DNA from: Nostoc sp. MS1
GTDB taxonomy: Bacteria; Cyanobacteriota; Cyanobacteriia; Cyanobacteriales; Nostocaceae
Length of the DNA: 64,000 nucleotides
Reading direction: 5' to 3'
NCBI RefSeq assembly: GCF_019976755.1
Contig: NZ_AP023441.1
Coordinates: 5,081,501-5,145,500 of the forward strand
The notes below the pieces were generated by a model. That model did no database searches. It was not told the DNA's origin and saw only the letters and a list, made by a program, of their open reading frames with translations. The translations under genes and the position numbers were made by a program. Of this stretch, positions 7,829 to 16,820 are shown piece after piece. The stretch's first letter is position 1. Each line of letters opens with the position of its first letter.

Positions 7829-8731
7829 CTAACTTCTAGCAAAGCGCCGTACTGCAAATAAGCTACCCATCAAGCCTACACTTGCACCAAAGCCGAGAAG
7901 AATTAGCGGTAACAGTAACACTTGGGCGGGAGTGAGTTGTAAACCATTGGTAATAAATTGAATAAACTCTGGTTGATTGGTGAGTAGCTTACCGATAAAC
8001 TGTTGAATTAGAGAAATGAAACTCCAAGCGATCGCACCACCAAGTAAACCAAATGTTACACCCTGCAAAATAAACGGCAGATAAATCCAAGCTGTAGTTG
8101 CTCCCACTAACTGCATGATTTCAATTTCTCGACGACGCGCCAGCACAATTAGGCGAATCGTGGTTGTCGTCACGGCGATCGCAGTTAAAGTTAAAATAAT
8201 CGTAATCGTTAAAGTAATCCAATTTAGACCCCGATGCAATTGAGCGATGCGTTTGACAGCTTCATCGACATACTGCACCGTATCAACTCCTCGTAACTTA
8301 GCTAATTGAGTCGCTAAAACTGGTACAGCTTGAGAATTACGTGCTTTCACCTTGATCTCATCGACCAAAGGATTTTCCCCAAGCTGTTGAGTCGCACCTT
8401 CAATATCAGAAATTCCTAATTCTTTAACTAACTTAGTCCAGGCTTGTGCTTTAGTAATAACTTGCATTCCTACCACATCTGGAATTTGCGCCACAAATGG
8501 TTCAAGCGTTGGTGCTGATATACCAGAATCGAGATAAACGGATACTTCTAATTGACTCCCAAATTGATTGAGAAGTTTTTCTACTTGCCAAGAAGTTTGC
8601 AAACTTAAACCAAATAAGAACAATAACACCGTAACAGTACTGACAGCAGCCCAATTCATCCAGCCACCACGCAGTAAACCCAGAAATGTTTCTTTCAGTA
8701 AATAGTCAAGTTTCGTGAGAAATTTAAACAC
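7829..8731 (-). CDS. ftsX: FtsX-like cell division ABC-type permease
   Basis: A 300-residue integral membrane protein with the FtsX layout. There is a cytoplasmic N-terminus (about 1-22), a first membrane helix (about 27-46), an extracytoplasmic domain to about 170, then three C-terminal helices; ARRREIEIMQLVGAT marks the FtsX/MacB permease core. FtsX pairs with the ATPase FtsE and controls peptidoglycan hydrolases at division. No ftsE is next to it, which is unusual compared with the ftsEX operon of many bacteria; the ATPase must lie elsewhere. The start is GTG at 8731; the next Met is far inside the protein. Confidence 0.88.
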   Translation of the reverse strand: MFKFLTKLDYLLKETFLGLLRGGWMNWAAVSTVTVLLFLFGLSLQTSWQVEKLLNQFGSQLEVSVYLDSGISAPTLEPFVAQIPDVVGMQVITKAQAWTKLVKELGISDIEGATQQLGENPLVDEIKVKARNSQAVPVLATQLAKLRGVDTVQYVDEAVKRIAQLHRGLNWITLTITIILTLTAIAVTTTTIRLIVLARRREIEIMQLVGATTAWIYLPFILQGVTFGLLGGAIAWSFISLIQQFIGKLLTNQPEFIQFITNGLQLTPAQVLLLPLILLGFGASVGLMGSLFAVRRFARS

Positions 8732-8779
8732 AACAATAATTTGTAATATTTTTCCCGAATATGTGGGGAGTAAAGTTTA

Positions 8780-8802
8780 ATTTTGAATTTTGAATTTTGA
8801 AT
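8780..8802. repeat. TTTTGAA heptamer tandem repeat
   Basis: Three to four direct copies of TTTTGAA lie between ftsX and the phosphatase gene. A shorter run of the same unit lies at about 60357-60377 between hoxF and hoxE. Confidence 0.7.
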
Positions 8803-8836
8803 TGATTTCTCCCCAGTCCCTTTTATACTCGATAGA

Positions 8837-10222
8837 CTATTCAATTTGTAAGACAACTAATGTCATATCATCATTATTTTGTCTGTCGTCACCGATGAAT
8901 TGCTGAACTTGGTCGAATAGATAATCTACTATTTCTTCTGGGCCGTTACAGTATCGGCAAGCGGTATTAAAAGCGGTAACAAAATTTTCCTCATCGAAGC
9001 GATCGCCACTAGCTGCGGCCGCATCGGTCAACCCATCTGTATAATAAACTACTGTATCCCCTGGCTCTAACTGCACCTGAGCGTCTTCATACTGACTATT
9101 GGCATCTAACCCAATTAACATCCCCAAGGTATCTAAGCGGGAGACAGTTTTTGTGGCTGCGTGCCACCACAAAGGTGGATTATGGGCTGCATTGCTATAA
9201 GACAAAAGACGTTGTTGAGGATTATATTCTGAATAAAATAGCGTAATGAAGCGGTGAGAATTTTCCAAATCCGCATACATGACTCGGTTGAGGTTCTGCA
9301 AAATCGCTGCTGGCGAGTTACCGTGTAAAACTTCTCCCCTCAGCATACCCCGCATCATGGTCATAATTAACCCTGCCGGTACGCCTTTACCCATAACATC
9401 GCCTATCACCAAACCCCATCGACCAGAATCTTCATTGACTATGTTGTGTGGATAGATTTGACTATGGCTGGTGGGAATAAAATCATAATAATCTCCGCCC
9501 ACACGATTGGCGGGTCTGCAGCGTGCTGCTACACTAGCACCAGGAATATAAGGACATTGACGGGGTAGTAACCGCCTTTGAATCTCCGCACCAATTTCTA
9601 ATTCTTGGTCTAGGCGTTCTTTCTTTTTCAGTTCTACGGCTAGTTCGTCGTTTTCAATCGCAACTGCGGTTTGGTCTGCTACTAACCGCACTAACTTTTG
9701 TCGAGTTTCTGTCCAGCTATATTCAGGATCACGGCTTAATACATACAACCAACCCCGTTCTGTATGCTTTACCAAAATTGCCGTGCCGAAGATTTGTACA
9801 TCTGGCCCCAAGTAACGGTGCATCTGGTCATCTAACATGCCTGTGGCGGTCGCTAGAGGGGCGCTGCTGGGCAGAAGTGTGATTTGACTACTAGCTGTTT
9901 CTAAAGCTTTGCGGATGTTTTTGCGCTGGCGGCTGTCTTGCCAGTGTAATTGTTCTAATCTAACCTGGCCATTAGGCTTGTAGAGAAAGAGAGCGCTACC
10001 ATCGGCATCTGTAACCCTTGTGGCCATTAAAGGAATCAGTTCCAAAAACTGATTCAAATTATTGAAGCTTCTGAGCGCAAATCCTAGAGAACTCAGCAAA
10101 TCTTGGATTTTATTCTGTTCCCGGTGCAATCGTGACACGAGTTCTTTTAGCGCTACAACTGGTGTGACATCTGTCGTAGCACTGTTATTGTTGTCCGTGG
10201 GTTGGGAAGGAAATTGAGGCAC
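8837..10222 (-). CDS. GAF domain / SpoIIE-type PP2C serine phosphatase
   Basis: A 461-residue regulator. A short helical N-terminus is followed by a GAF sensor domain (about 35-195) and a SpoIIE/RsbU-type phosphatase domain (about 210-460). The metal-binding motifs of the PP2C fold are present: VGGDYYDFI, GDVMGKGVPAGL, YYTDGLTDA and DDMTLVV. Members dephosphorylate anti-sigma-factor antagonists in partner-switching cascades; the target here cannot be told. It starts at GTG (10222). The gap upstream is 466 bases, so it probably has its own promoter. No anti-sigma factor gene is adjacent. Confidence 0.88.
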   Translation of the reverse strand: MPQFPSQPTDNNNSATTDVTPVVALKELVSRLHREQNKIQDLLSSLGFALRSFNNLNQFLELIPLMATRVTDADGSALFLYKPNGQVRLEQLHWQDSRQRKNIRKALETASSQITLLPSSAPLATATGMLDDQMHRYLGPDVQIFGTAILVKHTERGWLYVLSRDPEYSWTETRQKLVRLVADQTAVAIENDELAVELKKKERLDQELEIGAEIQRRLLPRQCPYIPGASVAARCRPANRVGGDYYDFIPTSHSQIYPHNIVNEDSGRWGLVIGDVMGKGVPAGLIMTMMRGMLRGEVLHGNSPAAILQNLNRVMYADLENSHRFITLFYSEYNPQQRLLSYSNAAHNPPLWWHAATKTVSRLDTLGMLIGLDANSQYEDAQVQLEPGDTVVYYTDGLTDAAAASGDRFDEENFVTAFNTACRYCNGPEEIVDYLFDQVQQFIGDDRQNNDDMTLVVLQIE

Positions 10223-10688
10223 AGAAGTTATGGCACTGGAAAGGGTGAACTGTAGATGAAAAATGAAAAAATTTTTAATTAGCGATCGCTAAATAATATT
10301 GGGTTAAACTTTAGCGCTTTAGCAAGAGTAGAAAGACGTAAGACTTAATTTGACATAAGTATTACATTTGCTCAAAGGATTTCTATCTCTAGAGAGGAAT
10401 TTCAGGTTATTTACTTTAATCCACTGATACTATATGAAATTTTCTTAAACTTTATTAGCAAACCTAAGTAGTTATAGCTTGAGCAAAACTCCTCTTACTA
10501 AGTCAAAATACTCAATACTGTTTTGATAACGACTAAACTAAGTTATCAAAACAGCATTAGAGTGAAATTTTAGCAAATAACATCCAAAATGTTATAAAAA
10601 ATTAACCAAATTAGCAGAAATAAATAATTGGGAGTAGGGAGTGGACAATTGACAGTGGACAGTGAAAAAACCCCACAACTGTCAACTA
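10223..10688. other. 466-base gene-free stretch with a perfect 13-bp inverted repeat
   Basis: No gene is seen. It holds a HIP1 site near 10282, the inverted repeat at 10518-10554, and STRR heptamers (GACAGTGG/CAACTGTC) at about 10640-10690 next to the ftsY stop. It should contain the promoter of the phosphatase gene. Confidence 0.5.
10518..10554. repeat. Perfect 13-bp inverted repeat, 11-base loop
   Basis: CTGTTTTGATAAC at 10518-10530 is the exact reverse complement of 10542-10554. It lies between the ftsY stop (about 165 bases away) and the phosphatase start (about 300 bases away). It is AT-rich, has no strong T-tract and could be an operator or a transcript-end hairpin. Confidence 0.6.
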
Positions 10689-12275
10689 TCAGCCACTCAA
10701 AAGAGCTTCAACAAACTCGTAGCTAGAAAAGGGGCGTAAATCTTCAATACCTTCACCAGCGCCAATAAAGCGGATGGGTAGGCCAAGTTGCTGCACTACT
10801 GCTAGGGCAACACCGCCTTTGGCTGTACCATCTAGCTTGGTTAATACTACGCCGCTCAGTTGGGCAGCTTGAGAGAAGATTTCTGCTTGTCGTAATCCGT
10901 TTTGACCAAGGGTAGCATCTAAAACCAAAAGCGACTCTATTTTGGCATCAGGGGCTTTTTTATCGATGATTCTGCGGATTTTACTCAGTTCATCCATCAA
11001 GTTTTTCTTGTTCTGCAATCGCCCGGCTGTATCTACTAGTAATAATTCGGTGTTGCGTGATTGAGCTGCGGCGATCGCATCAAAGACTACGGCTGCTGGG
11101 TCTGTGTTTTTTCCGGGATTGGCGATTACTTCTACACCACTTCTTTGACCCCAAACTTTAACTTGTTCTACAGCCGCCGCCCGGAAGGTATCGGCTGCAC
11201 CAATCAAGCAACGATAACCTGATCTGTTTGCTAGGTGTGATAGTTTGCCGATGGTGGTCGTTTTACCCGCACCATTGACTCCGGTAATTAACCAAATATT
11301 TAAGCTGTCTTTGTCTGGGGCAAAACTGGCTTTGTGGCTTGTTTTGAGGGGTGCATCCAGCATGTCCCGCAAAATTTGTTTTAAGTAAGCGATCGCTGCG
11401 TCTGGTGGTGTGACTTCTTCCCTTAGTTTTTTCTGGAGGGAACCAATAATATGATCCGTTGCTTCTACACCCACATCGGCTTGCAAGAGTAAAGATTCAA
11501 TTTCCGCTACAGCCGCTTGGTTGAGAGGCCCCTGTCCAACAATTGCCTTAAGTTGGTTAAGGATATTCCGGCGGGTTTTATCTAATCCTTGACGTAGTTT
11601 CTTTAGCCAAGTAATTTCTTCAATAGATATATCTTCTGCCCGTCTACCCTGCGCAGCCAATACTTCTGCCGACCAAACAAACCCTTCATCAAAAGTTATA
11701 CCCTCAATTTCTGGGGCTGTTTCCTGTGTGGTAGCGGCTGGCTGTACTACTTCGGGTTCTGGTATTTCGATAGCACTGGCGATAAGTCTTTCTTGCCTAG
11801 CTTCTCTTTCTGCGGCTGCTCGTTCTAGGAAGGATAATGAAGGCTGTGGCGTTGCTTCTGCTGCCGCTACAGACTCTACTATTTCTGGCTCAGTTTCTAC
11901 TTCTTGTGGTGTAGTCGCTGTTACTTCATGTATTTCTTCAGTAACTGCTTCCACTTCTGGATTTTCAATATTTTCTGTTACCTCAGTAACAGTAGTATCT
12001 AATAATTCTGGTATATTCTCTACCTCAGCAGTTGCCGTTATTTCTTGTTCAGTAGTTGCTGATTCAGGTTGAGATTCTACTTCTTGAGGTTTTTGTTTTT
12101 CTTGAATATTTTTGTAAGCCGCTTTTGCAAACGCCAACAAATCCGTTGTTGAGTCTGGTACAGTAGCGGCTGGCTCTGGCTGAGATTCTGTTACCTGGGG
12201 TGTTTCTTGTTCTTTTGTCTCCGGGGGAGTTTGCGCGGAATCGTCTTGTTGACGACGGAACCAATTAAAAACCAT
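10689..12275 (-). CDS. ftsY: Signal recognition particle receptor FtsY
   Basis: A 528-residue GTPase that docks SRP-ribosome complexes at the membrane. The first 200 residues are a long acidic A-domain rich in Glu, Thr and Val. The helical N domain follows (about 215-300) and then the G domain: GVNGAGKTTTIGKL (P-loop), DTFRAAAVEQ, DTAGRLQNK, TKLDGTAKGG and FIGAGEGIEDLRPF. The C-terminal end EFVEALL is typical. The acidic domain is longer than in E. coli-like receptors of about 500 residues but normal for cyanobacteria. The ATG at 12275 begins the characteristic MVFNWFRR amphipathic segment, which supports that start. Confidence 0.96.
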   Translation of the reverse strand: MVFNWFRRQQDDSAQTPPETKEQETPQVTESQPEPAATVPDSTTDLLAFAKAAYKNIQEKQKPQEVESQPESATTEQEITATAEVENIPELLDTTVTEVTENIENPEVEAVTEEIHEVTATTPQEVETEPEIVESVAAAEATPQPSLSFLERAAAEREARQERLIASAIEIPEPEVVQPAATTQETAPEIEGITFDEGFVWSAEVLAAQGRRAEDISIEEITWLKKLRQGLDKTRRNILNQLKAIVGQGPLNQAAVAEIESLLLQADVGVEATDHIIGSLQKKLREEVTPPDAAIAYLKQILRDMLDAPLKTSHKASFAPDKDSLNIWLITGVNGAGKTTTIGKLSHLANRSGYRCLIGAADTFRAAAVEQVKVWGQRSGVEVIANPGKNTDPAAVVFDAIAAAQSRNTELLLVDTAGRLQNKKNLMDELSKIRRIIDKKAPDAKIESLLVLDATLGQNGLRQAEIFSQAAQLSGVVLTKLDGTAKGGVALAVVQQLGLPIRFIGAGEGIEDLRPFSSYEFVEALLSG

Positions 12276-12299
12276 TGCAGCTAGCGGTGATAAGTTGTT

Positions 12300-12340
12300 A
12301 AGAGAGTTACGAGTTATGAGTTATAAGTTATGAGTTTAAT
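12300..12340. repeat. GAGTTAT(A/G) heptamer-like repeat
   Basis: Repeated GAGTTA(C/T)GAGTTATAAGTTATGAGTT units lie directly upstream of ftsY. They probably separate the gene from its promoter and make up much of the 5' leader. Confidence 0.6.
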
Positions 12341-12457
12341 TTAACTTTTGACCTCTACCTAGTGTGAAAACCTCCGGGTTTTCCGCACCTTTGAAAGAGG
12401 GAGTGATGAAAGGGAGGGGGGAGACAAGGGAGACAAGGGAGAAATTTTTACTCATTA

Positions 12458-12555
12458 CTCATTACTCAGCACGGGCTGAACGCCCCGATACCGCTAACAG
12501 CACTCATTACTCAGCACGCGCTAAACGCGCTGCTACCGTTAACATCACTCATCAC
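12458..12555. repeat. Two tandem 45-base units with covarying hairpin cores
   Basis: The units begin at 12458 and 12503, each with CTCATTACTCAGCACG. They differ at about ten positions, several of which are paired changes in the stem: GGGC/GCCC in the first and GCGC/GCGC in the second. A third, distant copy of the first type lies in opposite orientation at 7734-7766. The second unit touches the nusB stop region. Confidence 0.7.
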
Positions 12556-12559
12556 TTAC

Positions 12560-13195
12560 TTAAACACTCAATGCCTTTTTCTGGTCAGTAACTCGGCGCA
12601 ATACACCGTTAATAAAACGATGACCTTCGTCGCCACTGTAGCGTTTAGCCAACTCTACAGCTTCGTTGATGGCTACGCTATCAGGCAGATTAAAGAACCT
12701 CATTTCTGCTACGGCAATGCGGAGAATATCACGGTCGATTTGAGCTAGGCGAGTAACTTGCCAATCTACTAGGGCTGCGGTGATTTGCTCATCAATCGCG
12801 GTGCGTTCTTCACTGACAATTTTGACAAGTTTGATGGCGTATCTACCAACTTCCTTATCTTGATTTGCTAGTTGAATTAGTTCGGGAAACTCAACTGCTG
12901 CGCCTAGTTGATTAATAGCTGTTTGTGTATAGCCGATCGCTTCTTGTAGCATATTCCGAGCGGTATTCAAATCAGCAGCCCGTGTTTGACTAGTTAGAAG
13001 GCGATCGTTACTCCGTTGCAATTCTGCCGCCGCGTTGTCCAATGTATCCTGTACTTCTGCTCTCAAAGTACGTACTGTGGCTAATACTAACTTAGGCAGG
13101 TGTTCTTCTGTTAACTTTTTAGGATTTAATGGTAACTGACTCAGGCTTAATAAAGCCAGTTCACGCGCGATTTGCTGGGGTTTGCGGTCTTGCAT
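12560..13195 (-). CDS. nusB: Transcription antitermination factor NusB
   Basis: A 211-residue RNA-binding protein that works with NusE/S10 on boxA RNA during rRNA transcription. The typical start RELALLSLSQL and the C-terminal core (ILRIAVAEMRFFNLPDSVAINEAVELAKRYS, then FINGVLRRV near the end) identify the family. The protein is about 60-70 residues longer than the E. coli version because of a helical insertion in the middle (about 55-130), which is usual in cyanobacteria. It ends with a short basic tail. It is the gene immediately upstream of ftsY on the same strand, 284 bases away with repeats in between. Confidence 0.93.
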   Translation of the reverse strand: MQDRKPQQIARELALLSLSQLPLNPKKLTEEHLPKLVLATVRTLRAEVQDTLDNAAAELQRSNDRLLTSQTRAADLNTARNMLQEAIGYTQTAINQLGAAVEFPELIQLANQDKEVGRYAIKLVKIVSEERTAIDEQITAALVDWQVTRLAQIDRDILRIAVAEMRFFNLPDSVAINEAVELAKRYSGDEGHRFINGVLRRVTDQKKALSV

Positions 13196-13511
13196 AAAAG
13201 TAAATATTTCAGTAGTAATTTAATTTCTGGGTGACAAATTGATCAATTGTGACAAAGCCAGACAACCATCTTATCTGTAATAGGTGTGAATTTACCGGAT
13301 TTTTTTAGCTTTGTTTCATAGGAAGTGGGAAGTAAAGATGGGGGAAGATGAGGAAGTGGGGGGAGTAGGGGGAGATGAATTTATAGATACATAAGTCTTG
13401 GTAACTAAGAAATATTCTTGTTTTTTCTCATCTCCCACCCTGTGGATACTCTGTGAGAACGCTTACGCGAACTTCAGAGAGGCTAAATTCCTTTCATCTC
13501 CCTCATCCTCC
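13196..13511. other. 316-base gene-free stretch with purine/pyrimidine repeats
   Basis: No gene is seen. Purine-rich GGGGGAAGATGAGG units lie at about 13328-13378. Pyrimidine-rich CATCTCCC units lie at about 13490-13525 and reach the stop of the DUF502 gene. A CTTACGCGAACTTC fragment near 13462 resembles interspersed cyanobacterial repeats. Confidence 0.5.
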
Positions 13512-14243
13512 TCATCTCCCCCTACTCCTGCCTTCTTGAACTAACTCAAGGGGTAGCAATGGGGTATTAGGTGCTACAATTCCACCGGAAACTATAACCT
13601 TGAAGGCATCTTCTACAGACATCGAAAGGTTAACTACTTCGTCTTCTGGGACTACGGCGTACCAGCCTGTGGTTGGGTTTGGTGTGGTAGGAATAAATAC
13701 ACTTAACATCGGTCGTGGCATTTGGGACTGAATTTCAGTACTCATCACACCTGTAACGAAGGCGATCGCCCAAATTCCTCGACGGGGATATTCTACTAAG
13801 ATGACCCTGCGAAACTTACCATTGGAATCTTTGAGTAGTGTTTCCAAAAGCTGCTTCAAAGTTTTATACACCTGTCCAGCCAAGGGAATTGCTTGCAATA
13901 ATCGTTCCCCAAAGTCCAACAACCAACGCCCAGCAATATTCCGAGCCATCAACCCAATTACTAAGATGCTTAGTAGTGGTACAGCTAGCCCCACCGCTAA
14001 ATTCAATATATTTACTAAGATGGGATGTAGTCCATCAAATGGGTTTAGTTGTTTAGGAACTTGGGTCAGAAAGTCAATCACCCAACTCGCAATAGTAATC
14101 GTTAACCAGATAGTGGTTGCTAGGGGAATTACTACTAACAACCCTGCAATCAGGTCGTTTTTTAAGTCCTGCTTTAAGCGGTCTATTCCCAAGCCTCTAT
14201 TCTCTTTTTTTAGGATAGTGGAACTTTCGTTATTGGTACTCAT
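13512..14243 (-). CDS. DUF502 family membrane protein
   Basis: A 243-residue protein from the ATG at 14243 (MSTNNESST). A TTG at 14282 would add 13 residues, but I see no better support for it. Two membrane helices (LIAGLLVVIPLATTIWLTIT and a second at about 80-105) precede a soluble C-terminal domain containing VEYPRRGIWAIAFVTG and FIPTTPNPTTGWYAVVPE, the hallmarks of DUF502. The family is widespread in bacteria and plants and is of unknown biochemical role. It precedes nusB on the same strand; no functional link is evident. Confidence 0.85.
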   Translation of the reverse strand: MSTNNESSTILKKENRGLGIDRLKQDLKNDLIAGLLVVIPLATTIWLTITIASWVIDFLTQVPKQLNPFDGLHPILVNILNLAVGLAVPLLSILVIGLMARNIAGRWLLDFGERLLQAIPLAGQVYKTLKQLLETLLKDSNGKFRRVILVEYPRRGIWAIAFVTGVMSTEIQSQMPRPMLSVFIPTTPNPTTGWYAVVPEDEVVNLSMSVEDAFKVIVSGGIVAPNTPLLPLELVQEGRSRGR

Positions 14244-14648
14244 TCCAGTAAATTTGTCTAATAGCCCAGTTATTTTTTGCAATATTTGCTACTGCAAGTT
14301 TCAGCGTTACTATTAAGTATGAGAACTGTAGCTAGAAATTTAGCTAGCATTTAGCTGGCAATAGGTTTTCCTACCACAGTCTATACAGTTACATTCCAAA
14401 TAAAACAAAAGCCAGTTTGTCTGTGAAGACTTTACTTTTCTTTGTACAAATTGTAAATGATCGTTGCAAATCCTTAGTTATTACAATCCTATCGTTTTCT
14501 GTTAAAAGCTGCTATGTCCATAAAAATAAGTCCAGTACATTGATAATAACGACTGAACCAAGTGCTTTTTATGAAATGGAATGTTATAAATTTTAACTTA
14601 TGGTGCGTGGGCTTAAGAATTATGCTAATTTCGATGACAGTAAAGTTA
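14244..14648. other. 405-base gene-free stretch
   Basis: This lies between the WaaE-like glycosyltransferase stop and the DUF502 start. It must hold the DUF502 promoter. I see no repeat, hairpin terminator or RNA gene that I can name. Confidence 0.45.
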
Positions 14649-15545
14649 CTAGCTGCTAGACCCTAACCCCTCTTTTTGAGCTTCTTGGCTGCTCTGTGTA
14701 CTCAAATCTATTGGTGCATCTAAACTTGGGGTAGGTAAATACTTCATTTCCCAGGCTTTCAACAAAATTAGGTACTCATAAAAAGCCTGTAATGTACACC
14801 ATGCCAGTCCTGCACGCCCATCTAGACAACCACCTAACAGGAAGTACATATACAAAAAACGTAACAAAGGTCTGGCGGGTAGTCTTAAAGACAAGTCTTT
14901 TAAAGCACGTCGCCTAGCAACTTCCGAATTACCTAAGAATAAATCACGCCACTCAACTTTGCCGTTCTCTAACTGGTATAAAGTTTCCTTTGCTTCATCA
15001 GTAGAATAACGGTTATGTTTTTCTATCCAACGGCTCAACCCTTTACTGCAAGTGTAGTGAGGATAGGTTTCCTTTAAAAAGCTGGTAGCGCCCTCGCACA
15101 CTTCTCGTTCCGTATGCCCATAATCAGTGAACCACACCTTTCCGTGACGGAACAGACGCATCTGATAACGGGGATATTGAGTGCTGTAACGAATCCAGCG
15201 ATTCATAAACATGACACGTTCCGCCACATAGTAACCTATGTATTCAGAACTTTTTAATGCTTGTTCGCACTCAGCAAACAATTCTGGAGTCATCCTTTCA
15301 TCAGCTTCGAGGATGTATACCCATTCATGTTTCGGGGGAATGGATTCTAACATCCAAGTACGTTGACGACCATGACTTTCAAAGGCGTGCTGCACAACAC
15401 GAATAGGATAGCGACTGGCAATTTCTACAGTGCGATCGCTACTACATGAATCGACAACGATAATATCATCCGATAACGTCGCGGATTCTATACAAGCTGC
15501 AATATCTAATTCTTCGTTATAAGTCAGTATATAAATAGAAAACAT
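14649..15545 (-). CDS. Glycosyltransferase family 2, WaaE/KdtX-like
   Basis: A 298-residue GT-A enzyme from the ATG at 15545, giving MFSIYILTYNEE; the frame can be extended two codons to a TTG at 15551. Motifs: ILTYNEELDIAACIESA (N-terminal strand and loop), VDSCSSDRT (UDP-sugar contact), and ILEADERM, where the acidic EADE corresponds to the DXD metal site. The sequence AFESHGRQRTWMLESIP is typical of lipopolysaccharide core beta-glucosyltransferases of the WaaE group. It is probably membrane-associated in glycan assembly. It sits beside the HpsJ-like gene and downstream of the hps locus, which suggests a shared role in surface polysaccharide. Confidence 0.87.
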   Translation of the reverse strand: MFSIYILTYNEELDIAACIESATLSDDIIVVDSCSSDRTVEIASRYPIRVVQHAFESHGRQRTWMLESIPPKHEWVYILEADERMTPELFAECEQALKSSEYIGYYVAERVMFMNRWIRYSTQYPRYQMRLFRHGKVWFTDYGHTEREVCEGATSFLKETYPHYTCSKGLSRWIEKHNRYSTDEAKETLYQLENGKVEWRDLFLGNSEVARRRALKDLSLRLPARPLLRFLYMYFLLGGCLDGRAGLAWCTLQAFYEYLILLKAWEMKYLPTPSLDAPIDLSTQSSQEAQKEGLGSSS

Positions 15546-15589
15546 TGCCAAGTTTTAAAGTAATTTTTTTAATAGTCATTAGTCATGAG

Positions 15590-15660
15590 TCCATAGTCCA
15601 AAGTTATTTTCCCCTACTCCCCCTACTCCCTCATCTCCCTTGTCTCCTTCTTCTCCCCCA
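15590..15660. repeat. CCCCTACTCCC / CATCTCC pyrimidine-rich repeat
   Basis: Repeated CCCCTACT and CATCTCC units lie between the glycosyltransferase and the HpsJ-like gene. They match the words seen inside the O-antigen-ligase-like gene and at 36370-36425. Confidence 0.65.
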
Positions 15661-15732
15661 TCTGCGATTGAGGGCTAAGAGTGTCATGTCAAAAATTACT
15701 CTCTAGCCCCCATAGTCAAACGAATCAATGAA

Positions 15733-16575
15733 TTAACGTGCTGGCACTTTACCTTTACGTCCACCACCTTGTAAAGCACCTGAACTTCTAAGTCCTGACC
15801 AACCGATAATGATGTAACCAATGGACAATATTAAGCTACTGATCCCAATTCGGAGTCCTGATTTCCAAGCATTGTCTTTAGCTTGTTTGGCTGCGTCTTC
15901 CTTACCTTGACGGATTTGGTTTAATCTTTGATTGGCGAGTCCTTGAGGATCTGTTTGCTGGGCGATAAACTGATCCAATTCTTGCGGATTAGCTTTAAAC
16001 TTCTTGAGTAATTCTTTCTGTTGTGCTGGTACTTGAGGATTATTTAACGCTTGTTGATATCTTTGGTCATCTTTCAACAGTTCAGTAAACTGATTTCTAG
16101 CTTGGGCGCGTAATTGCTCTAATTGAGCTTTTCCTTGCTCAGTGTTGGCTTGGGCTTGGAATTGTGCTAACTGATTTTTAAGTTGATTTTCTGCCTGTTC
16201 TGCTTGTTGATTGATTTGGTTTACAGCTTGGGTACTAGCTTGTCGGACATTATTGAGATGTAAGGGGAAAATTAGTAAGAACATTAACCCCAAAATGCTA
16301 GAGAGTATTAAAACAGGAACTCTTAAATCAATGCCCTTGGTAGCCCCATCACTAGCACTGTCTATCCAGTACCCAGTGAATAATGCTCCTAGCCCCACCA
16401 AAGGCACAATCCCTCGGTCAACTAATGCTGTTGCTAGATTGATTTGCCATAGCCTATCTGTGGGTTGAAACGGCAACAACAAAATCAAGAAATCTAATAA
16501 GAACGAGACAATTAAGACTATCCCCACAACTTTGAGGATGAGGGAGGAATTTACAGAGGCAAAGCGATTAACCAT
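15733..16575 (-). CDS. HpsJ-like membrane protein with glutamine-rich coiled coil
   Basis: A 280-residue protein. Three hydrophobic segments (about 12-35, 55-68 and 88-105) precede a long Gln/Ala/Asn-rich helical coiled coil (about 110-230) and a final membrane helix (about 242-262), then a short Gly/Lys-rich tail. The N-terminal pattern NRFASVNSSLILKVVGIVLI matches the HpsJ family, which takes part in hormogonium polysaccharide export in Nostoc. Its position a few kilobases from hpsA-E supports this. The molecular function of the family is not known; the coiled coil suggests a partner-binding or scaffold role. Confidence 0.75.
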   Translation of the reverse strand: MVNRFASVNSSLILKVVGIVLIVSFLLDFLILLLPFQPTDRLWQINLATALVDRGIVPLVGLGALFTGYWIDSASDGATKGIDLRVPVLILSSILGLMFLLIFPLHLNNVRQASTQAVNQINQQAEQAENQLKNQLAQFQAQANTEQGKAQLEQLRAQARNQFTELLKDDQRYQQALNNPQVPAQQKELLKKFKANPQELDQFIAQQTDPQGLANQRLNQIRQGKEDAAKQAKDNAWKSGLRIGISSLILSIGYIIIGWSGLRSSGALQGGGRKGKVPAR

Positions 16576-16820
16576 AGTTTTTTAAATGTGTACTGGATTT
16601 AGATTGAGTGATGATCCTATCTAAAGTTACTTGAATATTGTTACCCTATCGCTAGTTGTTATATGAATCTACCCATATTTTGGAGATCAAATGCAATGCT
16701 GTTATGTGACAAATTTTTTGTTCTTGAGTTTCAAGCTACACTACGGTAGCATTGCTGGGCTGAATTTCACCAGTATTACTTCGGTATTTTGTAATACATC
16801 GATAACTCGGTTTATATTTG

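Noticed and set aside
12364..12591. 75-codon plus-strand frame between ftsY and nusB
   Set aside because: It is translated from repeat units (HYSARAERPDTA and HYSARAKRAATV) and overlaps nusB.
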